Notes: a model not told the origin generated them from the sequence alone. DNA of 41,415 nucleotides from CAYORM01 sp964406375 (GCA_964406375.1 CAYORM010000024.1:1-41415); one strand, 5' to 3'; numbered from the stretch's first letter, positions 22,555 through 31,147 are shown. Translations and numbers: made by a program.

Positions 22555-24138
22555 TCACACGAAGGCGTCAGGCATGCTGTCCTTGCGCTGCCTGATGAAC
22601 GCGTCGAGCGCTTCCTCGGTGCCGGGATCGAGCGGCGGCGCCTCGTATTCCTCCAGCATGCGCTTCCAGATCGCATTCGCCCGCTGCGCCGCGTCGAGCC
22701 GCCCTTCCGCCTCCCACTGCTCGAAGGAATTGTTGTCGGCGATCGAGGACCGGTAGAAGGCCGATTCGAAATTGCGCTGCGTATGGCCGCAGCCGAGGAA
22801 ATGCGCGCCGGGGCCGACCTCGCGCAGCGCATCCATGGCCTGTCCGTTCTCCGACAGGTCCACCCCGCGCGCCAGCACCTGCATCATGCCGAGCTGGTCG
22901 GCATCCATCACGAATTTCTCGTACGAGCTGACGAGCCCGCCCTCGAGCCAGCCGGCGGCGTGCAGCACGAAGTTCACCCCGCCCAGCATAGTCGGCAGCA
23001 GGGTCTGCGCGCTCTCATAGGCGGCCTGGGCGTCGGGCACCTTCGAGGCGCAGAGCGCACCGCCGGAACGAAACGGCACGCCGAGCCGCCGGGCGAGCGC
23101 CGCGGCGCCGAACAGCACCAGCGCCGGCTCGGGCGTGCCGAAGGTCGGGGCGCCGGACTGCATCGAGATCGAGCTGGCGAAGGAGCCGAAGACCACCGGC
23201 GCGCCGGGCCGGCAGAGTTGGGCGAGCGCAAGGCCCGTCAGGCTTTCGGCGAGTGTCTGGGTCAGCACCCCCGCCCCGGTCACCGGCGCCATCGCGCCCG
23301 CCAGGATGAAGGGCGTGACGATCACCGCCTGCCCCGCGCGCGCATAGGTCTTGAGCGCGCCGAGCATCACCGAATCCCAGACCATCGGCGAGTTGGCGTT
23401 GATCAGGCTGATCAGCACGCAGTTGCGGTCGACGAAATCCGCACCGAAGACGATCTTCGCCATTTCGACCGTATCGGCGGCTCTCTCCGGCGCGGTGACC
23501 GAACCCATGAACGGCTTGTCGGAATACTTGATGTGTGCGTGCACCATGTCGAGGTGCCGCTTGTTCACCGGCAGGTCGACCGGCTCGCACACCGTGCCGC
23601 CGGAATGATGCATCGCCGGCGTCATGTAGGCGAGCTTCACGAAGTTCCGGAAATCCTCGATCCGGGCATAGCGCCGCCCCTCGTCGAGGGAGCGGATGAA
23701 GGGTGGCCCGTAGACCGGCGCGAACACCGTGGCATCGCCGCCGATCTCGACCGAGCGCTCGGGGTTGCGGGCGTGCTGCACGAAACGCGACGGTGCCGAG
23801 CGGCGGATGATCTCGCGGCACAGGCCGCGCGGGAAGCGGACGCGGCTGCCCTGCACATCGGCGCCGGCATCCTTCCACAGGGCCAGCGTCTCGGGATCGT
23901 CGCGGAACTCGATGCCGATCTCCTCGAGAACGGTGTCGGCATTGTGCTCGATCAGCTCGAGCCCGTCGGTCGACAGGACTTCGTAGAGCGGGATCGTGCG
24001 CGAGATGTAGCGCAGCTGCTGCAGCGGCCCGCCGCGTCGGGCGGCCCGCCGGGCCTCGGCGCCGCCCCGGCCGCGCCTCCCCCGCGTTCCCTCGACGGCG
24101 GTCCCGCCGCTGCCCGTTCCGTCGCTCGCCTCGGCCAT
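22555..24138 (-). CDS. MttB-family methyltransferase, non-pyrrolysine
   Basis: The 527-residue protein belongs to the trimethylamine methyltransferase superfamily. Recognisable parts are the DTVLEEIGIEFRDDPETL N-terminal helix, HHSGGTVCEPVDLP, the SPMVWDSVMLGALKTYA core, and the C-terminal FLGCGHTQRNFESAFYRSSIADN segment. No in-frame TAG occurs, so pyrrolysine is not used; such members in anaerobes demethylate glycine betaine, proline betaine or carnitine. The substrate here is unknown. GAGGAGGG precedes ATG 24138. An Arg/Gly-rich leader covers residues 14-37. It heads the operon. Confidence 0.93.
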   Translation of the reverse strand: MAEASDGTGSGGTAVEGTRGRRGRGGAEARRAARRGGPLQQLRYISRTIPLYEVLSTDGLELIEHNADTVLEEIGIEFRDDPETLALWKDAGADVQGSRVRFPRGLCREIIRRSAPSRFVQHARNPERSVEIGGDATVFAPVYGPPFIRSLDEGRRYARIEDFRNFVKLAYMTPAMHHSGGTVCEPVDLPVNKRHLDMVHAHIKYSDKPFMGSVTAPERAADTVEMAKIVFGADFVDRNCVLISLINANSPMVWDSVMLGALKTYARAGQAVIVTPFILAGAMAPVTGAGVLTQTLAESLTGLALAQLCRPGAPVVFGSFASSISMQSGAPTFGTPEPALVLFGAAALARRLGVPFRSGGALCASKVPDAQAAYESAQTLLPTMLGGVNFVLHAAGWLEGGLVSSYEKFVMDADQLGMMQVLARGVDLSENGQAMDALREVGPGAHFLGCGHTQRNFESAFYRSSIADNNSFEQWEAEGRLDAAQRANAIWKRMLEEYEAPPLDPGTEEALDAFIRQRKDSMPDAFV

Positions 24139-24295
24139 GGCGCCCTCCTCAGCACCGTCTGTCGCCGGCACGGTAGGAGGCGGGCGGAGGCCGATCCATG
24201 CCGGTTGCGACAAGCCAGGGCCGGCGCACGACACCGGCGGGGGCATCCGTCGCGTGCCGCTTGAAGCGGGGCCCCAGCCAAGCTACCTGACGCCG

Positions 24296-24532
24296 ATGGA
24301 CGCCCCGCTCTTCATCCCGTCGCCCTGCATCGGGGTCTGCCGCCTGGAACGGGAGACGGGGCTGTGCGCGGGCTGCCTGCGCACCGCCGAGGAGATTCGG
24401 GCCTGGGCGCTCGGCGACAATGCAGAGCGGCTGTCGATCCTGGAGCGTCTGAAGGAACGGCGTCGCGCCCGCGGCCGCACCAGCGCCGCCGATCTGCGCC
24501 CGCGCCGGCGCGCCCGTCCAGGCGCCCTCTGA
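24296..24532 (+). CDS. DUF1289 domain protein
   Basis: The 78-residue protein carries the short DUF1289 signature SPCIGVCRLERETGLCAGCLRT, with four cysteines in two pairs followed by an EEIRAW helix, suggesting a small metal-binding domain. The C-terminal tail is strongly basic. Family function is unknown. ATG 24296 puts the first motif near the N-terminus, as in homologues. It is divergent from the MttB gene (157 nt) and precedes the amidase gene by 25 nt, so the two may be co-transcribed. Confidence 0.88.
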   Translation: MDAPLFIPSPCIGVCRLERETGLCAGCLRTAEEIRAWALGDNAERLSILERLKERRRARGRTSAADLRPRRRARPGAL

Positions 24533-24557
24533 CCCCGGAGCCGAGCGAGGATCCCCG

Positions 24558-25430
24558 ATGAGCATCGTCACCGTCGCCGCGACACAGACCTTCTGCAGCT
24601 GGGACGGCGCCGCGACGCTCGACCGTATCGAGGCGCTGGTGCGCGAGGCCGCCGCCCGTGGTGCGCAGATCATCCTGCCGCAGGAATTGTTCGCCGCGCC
24701 CTATTTCTGCATCGACCAGGATCCCAGGCACTTCGCCCTGGCACATTCGATCGACGGCCATCCGGTGGTCGAGCGGTTCCGCGCGGTCGCGGCCGACCTC
24801 GCGATCGTCCTGCCGGTCAGCGTCTTCGAGCGGGCGAACCGCGCCCATTACAACAGCGTCGTCATCATCGACGCCGACGGCTCGGTGCTCGGCACCTATC
24901 GCAAATCGCACATCCCCGACGGGCCGGGCTATCAGGAGAAGTACTACTTCAATCCCGGCGATACCGGCTTCCGGGTCTGGCGCACCCGCTACGCGACGAT
25001 CGGTGTCGGCATCTGCTGGGACCAGAGGATCCCCGAAGCCGCCCGCGCGATCGCGCTGATGGGGGCGGAGATCCTGCTCTACCCGACCGCGATCGGCTCC
25101 GAACCGCAAGATCCCGCTGCCGACACCCAACCGCACTGGACCCGGGTGATGCAGGGCCATGCCGCGGCCAACGTGACACCGCTCATCGCCTCCAACCGGA
25201 TCGGCCGCGAGACGGGGGCAGACGGGCAGTCGATCACCTTCTACGGCTCGTCCTTCATCGCCGACCAGGAAGGGGCGCTCGTGGCGCAGGCGGGCCGGGC
25301 GGAGGAGGCGGTGCTGACGGCCAGCTTCGATCTCGCCGCAATTGCCGCCCAACGGGCGGCCTGGGGCCTGTTCCGCGATCGCCGGCCCGACCTCTATCGC
25401 CCGCTCCTGACGCTCGACGGGCAGGTCTGA
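24558..25430 (+). CDS. aguB: N-carbamoylputrescine amidase
   Basis: The 290-residue nitrilase-superfamily enzyme has the Glu-Lys-Cys triad: Glu43 (LPQELF), Lys116 (YRKSHIP) and Cys153 (GICWDQ). The DGPGYQEKYYFNPGDTGF stretch and the YPTAIGSEP segment are typical of N-carbamoylputrescine amidases, which release putrescine, CO2 and ammonia from the agmatine-derived intermediate. No agmatine deiminase gene is in the window. A GAGCGAGGA region precedes the ATG. It converges on the class II aldolase gene. Confidence 0.92.
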   Translation: MSIVTVAATQTFCSWDGAATLDRIEALVREAAARGAQIILPQELFAAPYFCIDQDPRHFALAHSIDGHPVVERFRAVAADLAIVLPVSVFERANRAHYNSVVIIDADGSVLGTYRKSHIPDGPGYQEKYYFNPGDTGFRVWRTRYATIGVGICWDQRIPEAARAIALMGAEILLYPTAIGSEPQDPAADTQPHWTRVMQGHAAANVTPLIASNRIGRETGADGQSITFYGSSFIADQEGALVAQAGRAEEAVLTASFDLAAIAAQRAAWGLFRDRRPDLYRPLLTLDGQV

Positions 25431-25440
25431 GCGCCGGGCG

Positions 25441-26199
25441 TCAGCCGCCCAGAGCCGCGGGGTCGGCGCGCGCGAGGCTGCGCTTGAAGGCGGTGAGCAG
25501 CAGATCGCTCTGCGTCCGGTCGGCCTCGACCTGGCGCGCGACGAGCGCCGCCGTCTCGTCGGGGACGACGGCCAGAGGCGCGCCGCCGGCTTCGGCCAGG
25601 ATCTGCACCATCGCCGCCCGCTCGAGATAGTAGAGATCGTCGAGCGCCCAGGCGACCGAGGCGCCGGTGACGATCACGCCGTGATTGCGCAGGAACAGGA
25701 TGTCGGCGTCGGCCATCGACTGGGCGATCCGGGCCCCCTCCTCACCGTCGAGCGCCAAGCCGCCATAGGCGTCGTCATAGGCGATGCGGCCGAAATACCG
25801 CAGCGCGTTTTGGCTGCACATGGCGAGCCGCCCGCCGTCGCGGCAGGCGAGCGCCGTGGCATAGGGCATATGGGTATGCAGCACGCAACGCGCCCCGGGC
25901 TTCAGGCGGTGCACCGCGGCATGGATGAAGGCAGCGGTCGGCTCGACCGGGTAGCGACCGCCGATGAAACCGCCTTCGATGTCCATCACTGCGAGGTCAT
26001 CGGCCGAGACCTCCGACCAGTGGAAGCCGCGAGGGTTGATCAGGAACCGGTCATCATGGCCGGGCAGGATCACGCTGAAATGGTTGCAGATCCCCTCATG
26101 CAGATTCTCACGGGCGGCAAAGCGCAGCGCCGCGGCGAGATCGGCCCGCGCCTCGCGCTGGGCGTTCGTCTCCCGCGCCTGTACCAGCCTGTCATCCAT
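25441..26199 (-). CDS. Class II aldolase/adducin family protein
   Basis: The 252-residue protein has the zinc-dependent class II aldolase fold. It has NHFSVILPG near residue 40 (phosphate or anion loop), and the HTHMPYATAL pair of metal histidines. The third histidine is in FLRNHGVIVTG. Substrate choice cannot be read from these motifs. ATG 26199 follows GAGGAGGGG. It lies 10 nt after the DapA-family gene on the same strand, and together they probably break down the compound imported by the adjacent TRAP system. Confidence 0.9.
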   Translation of the reverse strand: MDDRLVQARETNAQREARADLAAALRFAARENLHEGICNHFSVILPGHDDRFLINPRGFHWSEVSADDLAVMDIEGGFIGGRYPVEPTAAFIHAAVHRLKPGARCVLHTHMPYATALACRDGGRLAMCSQNALRYFGRIAYDDAYGGLALDGEEGARIAQSMADADILFLRNHGVIVTGASVAWALDDLYYLERAAMVQILAEAGGAPLAVVPDETAALVARQVEADRTQSDLLLTAFKRSLARADPAALGG

Positions 26200-26209
26200 C
26201 CGCCCCTCC

Positions 26210-27127
26210 TCAGACCAGCCCCGCCCCCCAGCGCTGCCGCAGGCGGGCGTCGATCGCGGCCAGAGCGTCGGCGATCGATGCCGGATCGACGGGCGCGCGC
26301 GGCGGCAACGGCCGCACCCAGGCATCATCGCCGGTGATGGCGGCCATCGCCGCCTTCAATGTCGGCACGAAAGGACCGGATTCGACAAGACGGTCGATGG
26401 CCGCGATCGCCGCGACGGCCTCCTCCGCCTCGCGACCGGAGGCTTCGACGAGCCGGCGGATCAGGGCCGGCGCCAGATTGGCCAGGCCGCAGATCGTGCC
26501 GGCTGCCCCCGCGGCGAGGGCGGCCGGCAGATCGGTCTCCGTCCCCGGCAGGATGTCGATCATCGGAAAATCGCGACAGAGCGCGAGGGTGAAGGCGAGA
26601 TCGCCGCCACTATCCTTCACCCCGCCGATCCGCTCGCCGTGCCGCGCCACCAAAGCGCGCACGACATCGTGGGTCACCGCCACGCCCGTCACCTGCGGGA
26701 TGTGATAGAGCAGCAGCGGTGCCCGCCCCGCTATCACCTCGACCATCGCGTCGTAGAACCGGATCACCCCCTCTGGTCGCGCTGCCCCGGGCATGAAGAA
26801 AGGCGGATGGGCGAGAATCGCGGCGACCCCCCGCGCCGCCGCGTCCTCGGCGAGCTCGAGCGCATCGCGCATCGCTGCGGCGGACACCCCGGCGACCAGC
26901 CGGTCGGCCGGCAGGGCCGCGGCCAGCGCGGCCAGCGCCGTTCGGCGCTCGGCGGCTGCGAAGCCCGGCCCCTCCCCGGTCGTTCCCATCGGCGCCACAC
27001 CGTCGCATCCCGCGGCCAGGAGGCGCTGTGCCCGCGCCACCAGCCGGTCGATATCGACGGAGAAATTCGGTCGGACCGGTGTCGCGATGGCCACGAACAC
27101 GCGCCTGCCGCCGAGCGAGCGAGCCAT
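26210..27127 (-). CDS. DapA-family lyase/aldolase
   Basis: The 305-residue TIM-barrel protein has the family motif GTTGEG (residues 48-53), the catalytic tyrosine in LLYHIP and the Schiff-base lysine in GGVKDSGGD. Because of its context it is more likely a catabolic 2-keto acid aldolase or dehydratase than 4-hydroxy-tetrahydrodipicolinate synthase. A GAGGAGGGG Shine-Dalgarno precedes the ATG. It is divergent from the GntR gene over a 136-nt region that contains the palindromic operator candidate. Confidence 0.9.
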   Translation of the reverse strand: MARSLGGRRVFVAIATPVRPNFSVDIDRLVARAQRLLAAGCDGVAPMGTTGEGPGFAAAERRTALAALAAALPADRLVAGVSAAAMRDALELAEDAAARGVAAILAHPPFFMPGAARPEGVIRFYDAMVEVIAGRAPLLLYHIPQVTGVAVTHDVVRALVARHGERIGGVKDSGGDLAFTLALCRDFPMIDILPGTETDLPAALAAGAAGTICGLANLAPALIRRLVEASGREAEEAVAAIAAIDRLVESGPFVPTLKAAMAAITGDDAWVRPLPPRAPVDPASIADALAAIDARLRQRWGAGLV

Positions 27128-27190
27128 GATCTCTCCCCTCCTCGCGCCGTCCCGACGGGGCCGGTGATCCGCTGCGCCATCTTCGGTATC

Positions 27191-27211
27191 GATTGACGAT
27201 TGTCAACAATC
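27191..27211. promoter_or_regulatory. GntR-type operator candidate in a divergent promoter
   Basis: TTGAC (27193-27197) and GTCAA (27202-27206) form an inverted repeat around GATT, and the overlapping ATTG-TCAA-CAAT (27199-27210) is the form often bound by FCD-type GntR regulators. TTGACG could also act as the -35 of gntR. It sits between the DapA-family gene and gntR, so one site could control both directions. Confidence 0.6.
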
Positions 27212-27263
27212 TGCATTAGCGTTCTGTTGCCGGTCACGCCGGACCGGCAGGAGGGGAGGCGGC

Positions 27264-27956
27264 ATGGCGACGCTGGTCAGCTTGAAGGCCGAGAAGCGGC
27301 TGCTCGACAGACAGGCCGCCGACAGCATCCGGCGCGAGATCCTGGCGGGACGGATGGCGCCGGGCTGGAGGCTGGTCGAGACGCAGCTCGCCGAACAGCT
27401 CGAGGTCAGCCGCGGCACCGTCCGTGCGGCCCTGGCCCAGCTCGCCCATGAAGGGCTGGTCCGGCAGGTCGCCTTCACGAAATGGGAGGTGTCGCCGATC
27501 TCGGTCGTCGATGCCTGGGAGCTCTACACGCTGCGCGGCGCGCTCGAGGGGCTGGCGGCGCGGCTCGCGGCCGGACGTGGCTCGACGGCGGAACGGCGCC
27601 ACCTCGCAGCGACCAACGAGATGCTGGCGCAGGCGGTCCGGGAGGGGCGCTTCGCCGACGCCACCGATGCCGATTTCGCGCTCCACCGTGACATCGTGGC
27701 GATGGCCGGCCATGGCCGGCTCGCATCCCAGCACCGCATCCTGCTGCAGCAGGTGCGGGTGTGCATGATGCATTCGGGATTCCTGCCCAATGACTTCCGC
27801 GACCTGATCGCCGACCATTCGGCCCTGGTCTCGGCGGTGGTCGAGGGCGATGCCGACCGGGCGGAGGATCTCGCCCGCCATCACAACGCGGCCGAGATCC
27901 GCTTCCTTGCAGCGGCCATGGCGGCAGCGGAAAGGCAACCGGCACCGGCTGCATGA
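27264..27956 (+). CDS. GntR family (FCD type) transcriptional regulator
   Basis: The 230-residue protein has an N-terminal winged HTH (about residues 15-75; IRREILAGRMAPG, LVETQLAEQLEVSRGTVRAAL). An FCD all-helical effector domain follows (about 85-215), with metal-site histidines in DFALHRDIV, and in the DHSALVSAV and ARHHNAAE segments. It probably represses the flanking TRAP/aldolase module and is relieved by the imported acid or a catabolite. GGAGGGGAGG precedes the ATG. The dctP gene follows 55 nt downstream on the same strand. Confidence 0.93.
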   Translation: MATLVSLKAEKRLLDRQAADSIRREILAGRMAPGWRLVETQLAEQLEVSRGTVRAALAQLAHEGLVRQVAFTKWEVSPISVVDAWELYTLRGALEGLAARLAAGRGSTAERRHLAATNEMLAQAVREGRFADATDADFALHRDIVAMAGHGRLASQHRILLQQVRVCMMHSGFLPNDFRDLIADHSALVSAVVEGDADRAEDLARHHNAAEIRFLAAAMAAAERQPAPAA

Positions 27957-28011
27957 CGCCCGCCGCGGCGGGCACACGAATGACGAGAAGGAAAGAAGGG
28001 GGAGGAACACG

Positions 28012-29040
28012 ATGAGCACGCACCAGACGTCCGGCTTCGGGCGGATATCCCGCCGCCGCGCCCTCGCGGCCGGCGCTGCGACCCTCGCCGCTCCGGCCAT
28101 CCTGCGCCGGGCCTGGGCGCAGAACCCGAAGGTGATCCGCATCTCGACCCCGGCCGTGCCCGACGAATGGCAGTCGAAGGCACTGGAACATTTCAAGGCG
28201 ACGGTCGAGAACGCGGCGCCTGGCGCCTTCGACGTCCAGATCTTCCTCAACGCGACGCTGTTCGGCCAGGGCACCGAGATCGCGGCGATGCAGCGCGGCA
28301 ATCTTGAGGTCGGCATGACCTCGCCGCAGGACATCGCCACGCTGATCCCCGAATTCTCGATCTACACGGCGGGTTACCTGCTGCGGGATCAGGCGCATCT
28401 GCGCCGCTTGTTCGACGAGAGCGATGTCGGGGCCGAGTTCAAGGCCCGGGTCGCCGAGGAGCTCGGCGTCGTGGTGCTGGGTTCGCAGTATCTCGGCACC
28501 CGCCACGTGCTGCTGCGCGAACCGAAGGAGGTGATGACGCCGGCCGATCTCGCCGGCGTGAAGCTGCGGGTCCCCGGCTCCGATACCTGGCAGTTCCTCG
28601 GCAGCGCCCTCGGGGCGACGCCGACGCCGATCGCCTTCGACGAGGTCTATCTGGCCCTGCAGCAGGGAACGGTCGACGGCTTCGAAAACCCGGTGCCGGA
28701 CATCATCGCCGCGAAATTCTACGAGGTGTCCAAGCAGCTCGTCCGCACGGCGCACATGGTGGCGCCGCTGTTCTTCACCATGGCGAAGGGTTTCTGGGAC
28801 GGGCTGTCGGCGGATGAGCAGGCGGTGATCGCCGAGGCGGTCAAAGCCCAGTCGGATTTCGCCGATGCCGGCACGCTCGAGACCGAAAGTGAGGGCTTCT
28901 CCTTCCTCGAGGAGCAGGGCCTGTTGATCACCGACCCCGATCTCGAGGCCTTCCGCAGCCATGTGCAGCAGGCCTTCCTCGAGAGCGACTATGCCGAGAG
29001 CTGGCCCGGCGGCCTGCTCGAGCGGATCAACGCCGTCTGA
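28012..29040 (+). CDS. dctP: TRAP transporter solute-binding protein
   Basis: The 342-residue protein has a Tat-like signal (SRRRALAAGAATLAAPAIL, cleavage likely after AWA) and the DctP fold. The arginine of LRVPGSDTW, which clamps the ligand carboxylate in the family, and the QQGTVDGFENP hinge are present. It captures an organic acid in the periplasm. An extended purine-rich Shine-Dalgarno (GGGGGAGGAA) precedes ATG 28012. It is followed by dctQ and dctM in one operon. Confidence 0.93.
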   Translation: MSTHQTSGFGRISRRRALAAGAATLAAPAILRRAWAQNPKVIRISTPAVPDEWQSKALEHFKATVENAAPGAFDVQIFLNATLFGQGTEIAAMQRGNLEVGMTSPQDIATLIPEFSIYTAGYLLRDQAHLRRLFDESDVGAEFKARVAEELGVVVLGSQYLGTRHVLLREPKEVMTPADLAGVKLRVPGSDTWQFLGSALGATPTPIAFDEVYLALQQGTVDGFENPVPDIIAAKFYEVSKQLVRTAHMVAPLFFTMAKGFWDGLSADEQAVIAEAVKAQSDFADAGTLETESEGFSFLEEQGLLITDPDLEAFRSHVQQAFLESDYAESWPGGLLERINAV

Positions 29041-29061
29041 CCGACCGGCCGGTCAGGGGCG

Positions 29062-29541
29062 ATGGAGACCGCGCTGCGCCGCCTGCGGCGAGGCGCCGAA
29101 CTGCTCTGTGCCGCGATCTTCGCGGTGATGTTCGGCGCCTTCTGCCTGCAGATCTTCACCCGCTACGTTCTGGGCGACCCGATCGCCTGGACGCATGAGA
29201 TCTGCGCCATCGCCTATGTCTGGGTGGTGTGCCTCGCTTCGGCGGCGATCCTCGGGGAGCGCGAGCACGTCACCTTCGACCTGCTCTACAAGACGGCGAC
29301 GCCACGCTGGCGTCGCCGCCTCGCCCTTCTCGGCACCGGATTCATCGGCGCCACCTTCCTGGCGGCGCTTCCGGGAACGCTCGACTATGTGGCCTTCATG
29401 GGCTCGCAGCGCTCGATGACGCTGCGCCTGCCGCTCGATCTCGTCTTCGGAGCCTTTGGCGTGTTCATGGTGCTTGCGGTGCTCGGTGCCGCCCGCCGAT
29501 TCCGCCGGCTCGCCACGACCGGCTGGGAGCGCGAACCCTGA
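29062..29541 (+). CDS. dctQ: TRAP transporter small permease (DctQ)
   Basis: The 159-residue membrane protein has four predicted helices and the DctQ features FTRYVLGDPIAWTHEICAIAYVW and the REHVTFDLL turn. It forms the small membrane subunit with DctM. It starts 21 nt after dctP and ends 1 nt before the dctM start, so all three are almost certainly co-translated. Confidence 0.92.
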   Translation: METALRRLRRGAELLCAAIFAVMFGAFCLQIFTRYVLGDPIAWTHEICAIAYVWVVCLASAAILGEREHVTFDLLYKTATPRWRRRLALLGTGFIGATFLAALPGTLDYVAFMGSQRSMTLRLPLDLVFGAFGVFMVLAVLGAARRFRRLATTGWEREP

Positions 29542-29542
29542 C

Positions 29543-30838
29543 ATGACACTCGCCGCAGCGGTGATGTTCGCGCTGTTCTTCGGTGCGGCATCGATCGGCG
29601 TGCCGATCGGCTATGCGATGATCGGCGCCGGCTTCATCTATCTCTTCCTGATCGGCGGCGACATCGGGCTGGTCGCCGCCCAGGGCATCAACGGCCTGTT
29701 CAAATCCTTCGTCCTGCTCGCGGTGCCGCTGTTCATCTTCGCCGCCGAGATCATGACTATCGGCTCGGTCAGCGAAAGGCTGCTGCGCTTCGTCATCCTG
29801 ATCGTCGGCCGCGTCCGTGGGGGGCTCGCCTATGTGAACATCCTGGTCAGCATCATCTTCGCCGGGATGAGCGGCAGCGCCCTCGCCGACGCCGCCGGTC
29901 CCGGCAAGCTGATGATCGACATGATGACGCGCGGCGGCCGCTACAGCGCCGGCTTCGCCGGGGCGCTCACCGCCGCTTCCGCGACGATCGGGCCGATCAT
30001 CCCGCCCTCGATCCCGATGGTCATCTACGGGATGATCTCGGGCACCTCGATCCTTTACCTGTTCATCGGCGGCATGCTGCCGGGCCTGCTGATGGCGTTG
30101 GTGATGGCGGGGCTGGTGTGGCTGACCGCCCGGCGGCGCGGTTTCCCGGTCGAGCCTCGTCCGGCGCCGGGTACGGTGCTCCCGACGGTGCTCGGCGCGG
30201 GTCCGGCGCTGATGCTGCCCGTCATCCTGCTCGGCGGCATCTATACCGGCGCGGTCACCCCGACCGAGGCCGCCGCCGTCGCCGCCTTCTACGCCATCCT
30301 GCTCGCGCTCTTTGTCTATCGCGGGATGGGCCTCTCCGGTCTCGTCGACACGCTGATCAACGCCTCGAAATCGACCGGGGTGGTCGCGATCACCATCATC
30401 GGCGCGCTGTTCATCAACTATGTCGTGGCGAGCGAGCGCCTGCCGGTTGCCGTGGGTGAGTGGATCGCCAGCCAGGAGCTCGGGCCGCAGGCCTACATGG
30501 TCGCGGTGATGCTGCTGTTCCTGGTGCTCGGCTGCTTCCTCGACACTCTGCTGATGCTGCTGATCCTGGTGCCGATCCTGATGCCATCGGTGCATGCGCT
30601 GGGCATCGACCCGGTGCATTTCGGCGTGGTTGCCATCGTCAACATGATGATCGGGCTGATCACGCCGCCCTATGGCGAGCTGCTCTTCCTGGTCAGCGGC
30701 ATCTCGAAGATCCCCTTGCAGGAGCTGATCCGCGAGATCTGGCCGTTCATCGGCGTGCTGCTGGCGGCGCTGTTCGCGATGGCCCTGTTCCCCGACATCG
30801 TGCTCTTCCTGCCGCGCCTCGCCGGCTATGCGGGATAA
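29543..30838 (+). CDS. dctM: TRAP transporter large permease (DctM)
   Basis: The 431-residue protein has about twelve hydrophobic segments. DctM hallmarks are GVPIGYAMIGAG, FVLLAVPLFIFAAEIM, the FAGMSGSALADAAGPG loop, IIPPSIPMVIYG and the late ITPPYGELLF hairpin. It carries out sodium-coupled uptake driven with DctP. The frame is open upstream inside dctQ, but ATG 29543 gives the usual N-terminus. A GC-rich spacer of 118 nt, containing a GGGCCGCGCGGCCC palindrome, separates it from the tautomerase gene. Confidence 0.94.
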   Translation: MTLAAAVMFALFFGAASIGVPIGYAMIGAGFIYLFLIGGDIGLVAAQGINGLFKSFVLLAVPLFIFAAEIMTIGSVSERLLRFVILIVGRVRGGLAYVNILVSIIFAGMSGSALADAAGPGKLMIDMMTRGGRYSAGFAGALTAASATIGPIIPPSIPMVIYGMISGTSILYLFIGGMLPGLLMALVMAGLVWLTARRRGFPVEPRPAPGTVLPTVLGAGPALMLPVILLGGIYTGAVTPTEAAAVAAFYAILLALFVYRGMGLSGLVDTLINASKSTGVVAITIIGALFINYVVASERLPVAVGEWIASQELGPQAYMVAVMLLFLVLGCFLDTLLMLLILVPILMPSVHALGIDPVHFGVVAIVNMMIGLITPPYGELLFLVSGISKIPLQELIREIWPFIGVLLAALFAMALFPDIVLFLPRLAGYAG

Positions 30839-30956
30839 TCCGGGAGGCTTCACCTTCGGGACCGGGCTTGATCACCGGCTGGGCGCGGCCCGATCATGCG
30901 GGACGGGCCGCGCGGCCCGCACATGAGAACGAGAGAAGGAAGGGGAGGAGAGCCGG

Positions 30957-31136
30957 ATGCCTCTGGTGACGATCAAGATGACCGAGGGTCGGAGCGACGC
31001 GACCAAGGCGAAGATCGCCGAACGGGTGGTCGATGCGGTGTCGGAGCTCGCCACCGTCGATCGCGACAAGATCTGGGTGATCTTCGAGGATGTGCGGAAG
31101 GAGGAGTGGGTCGTCGGCGGACCGAAGCCGGGCTGA
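30957..31136 (+). CDS. 4-oxalocrotonate tautomerase family protein
   Basis: A 59-residue protein that starts MPLVTIKMTEGRS, so after Met removal Pro1 is the catalytic base of the tautomerase superfamily. A core arginine pair and the KIWVIFEDV strand, with a tryptophan near residue 51, match the 4-OT pattern. These enzymes move double bonds in 2-keto/enol acids. GGGGAGGAG precedes the ATG. It lies last in the TRAP operon, which suggests that the imported compound or its product is an unsaturated or enolisable acid. Confidence 0.9.
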   Translation: MPLVTIKMTEGRSDATKAKIAERVVDAVSELATVDRDKIWVIFEDVRKEEWVVGGPKPG

Positions 31137-31147
31137 CCCGTGCCGGC

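Noticed and set aside
22555..24138. Pyrrolysine-containing MttB
   Set aside because: The reading frame contains no internal TAG, and no pyl genes are seen; it fits the non-pyrrolysine branch.
24139..24295. Cobalamin riboswitch upstream of the methyltransferase operon
   Set aside because: I could not find a B12-box-like sequence or the expected fold in the 157-nt gap; a covariance-model scan would settle it.
29465..30853. A 462-codon minus-strand frame rich in His, Asp and Gln
   Set aside because: It is antisense to dctM; the hydrophilic repeats mirror the codons of hydrophobic membrane helices.
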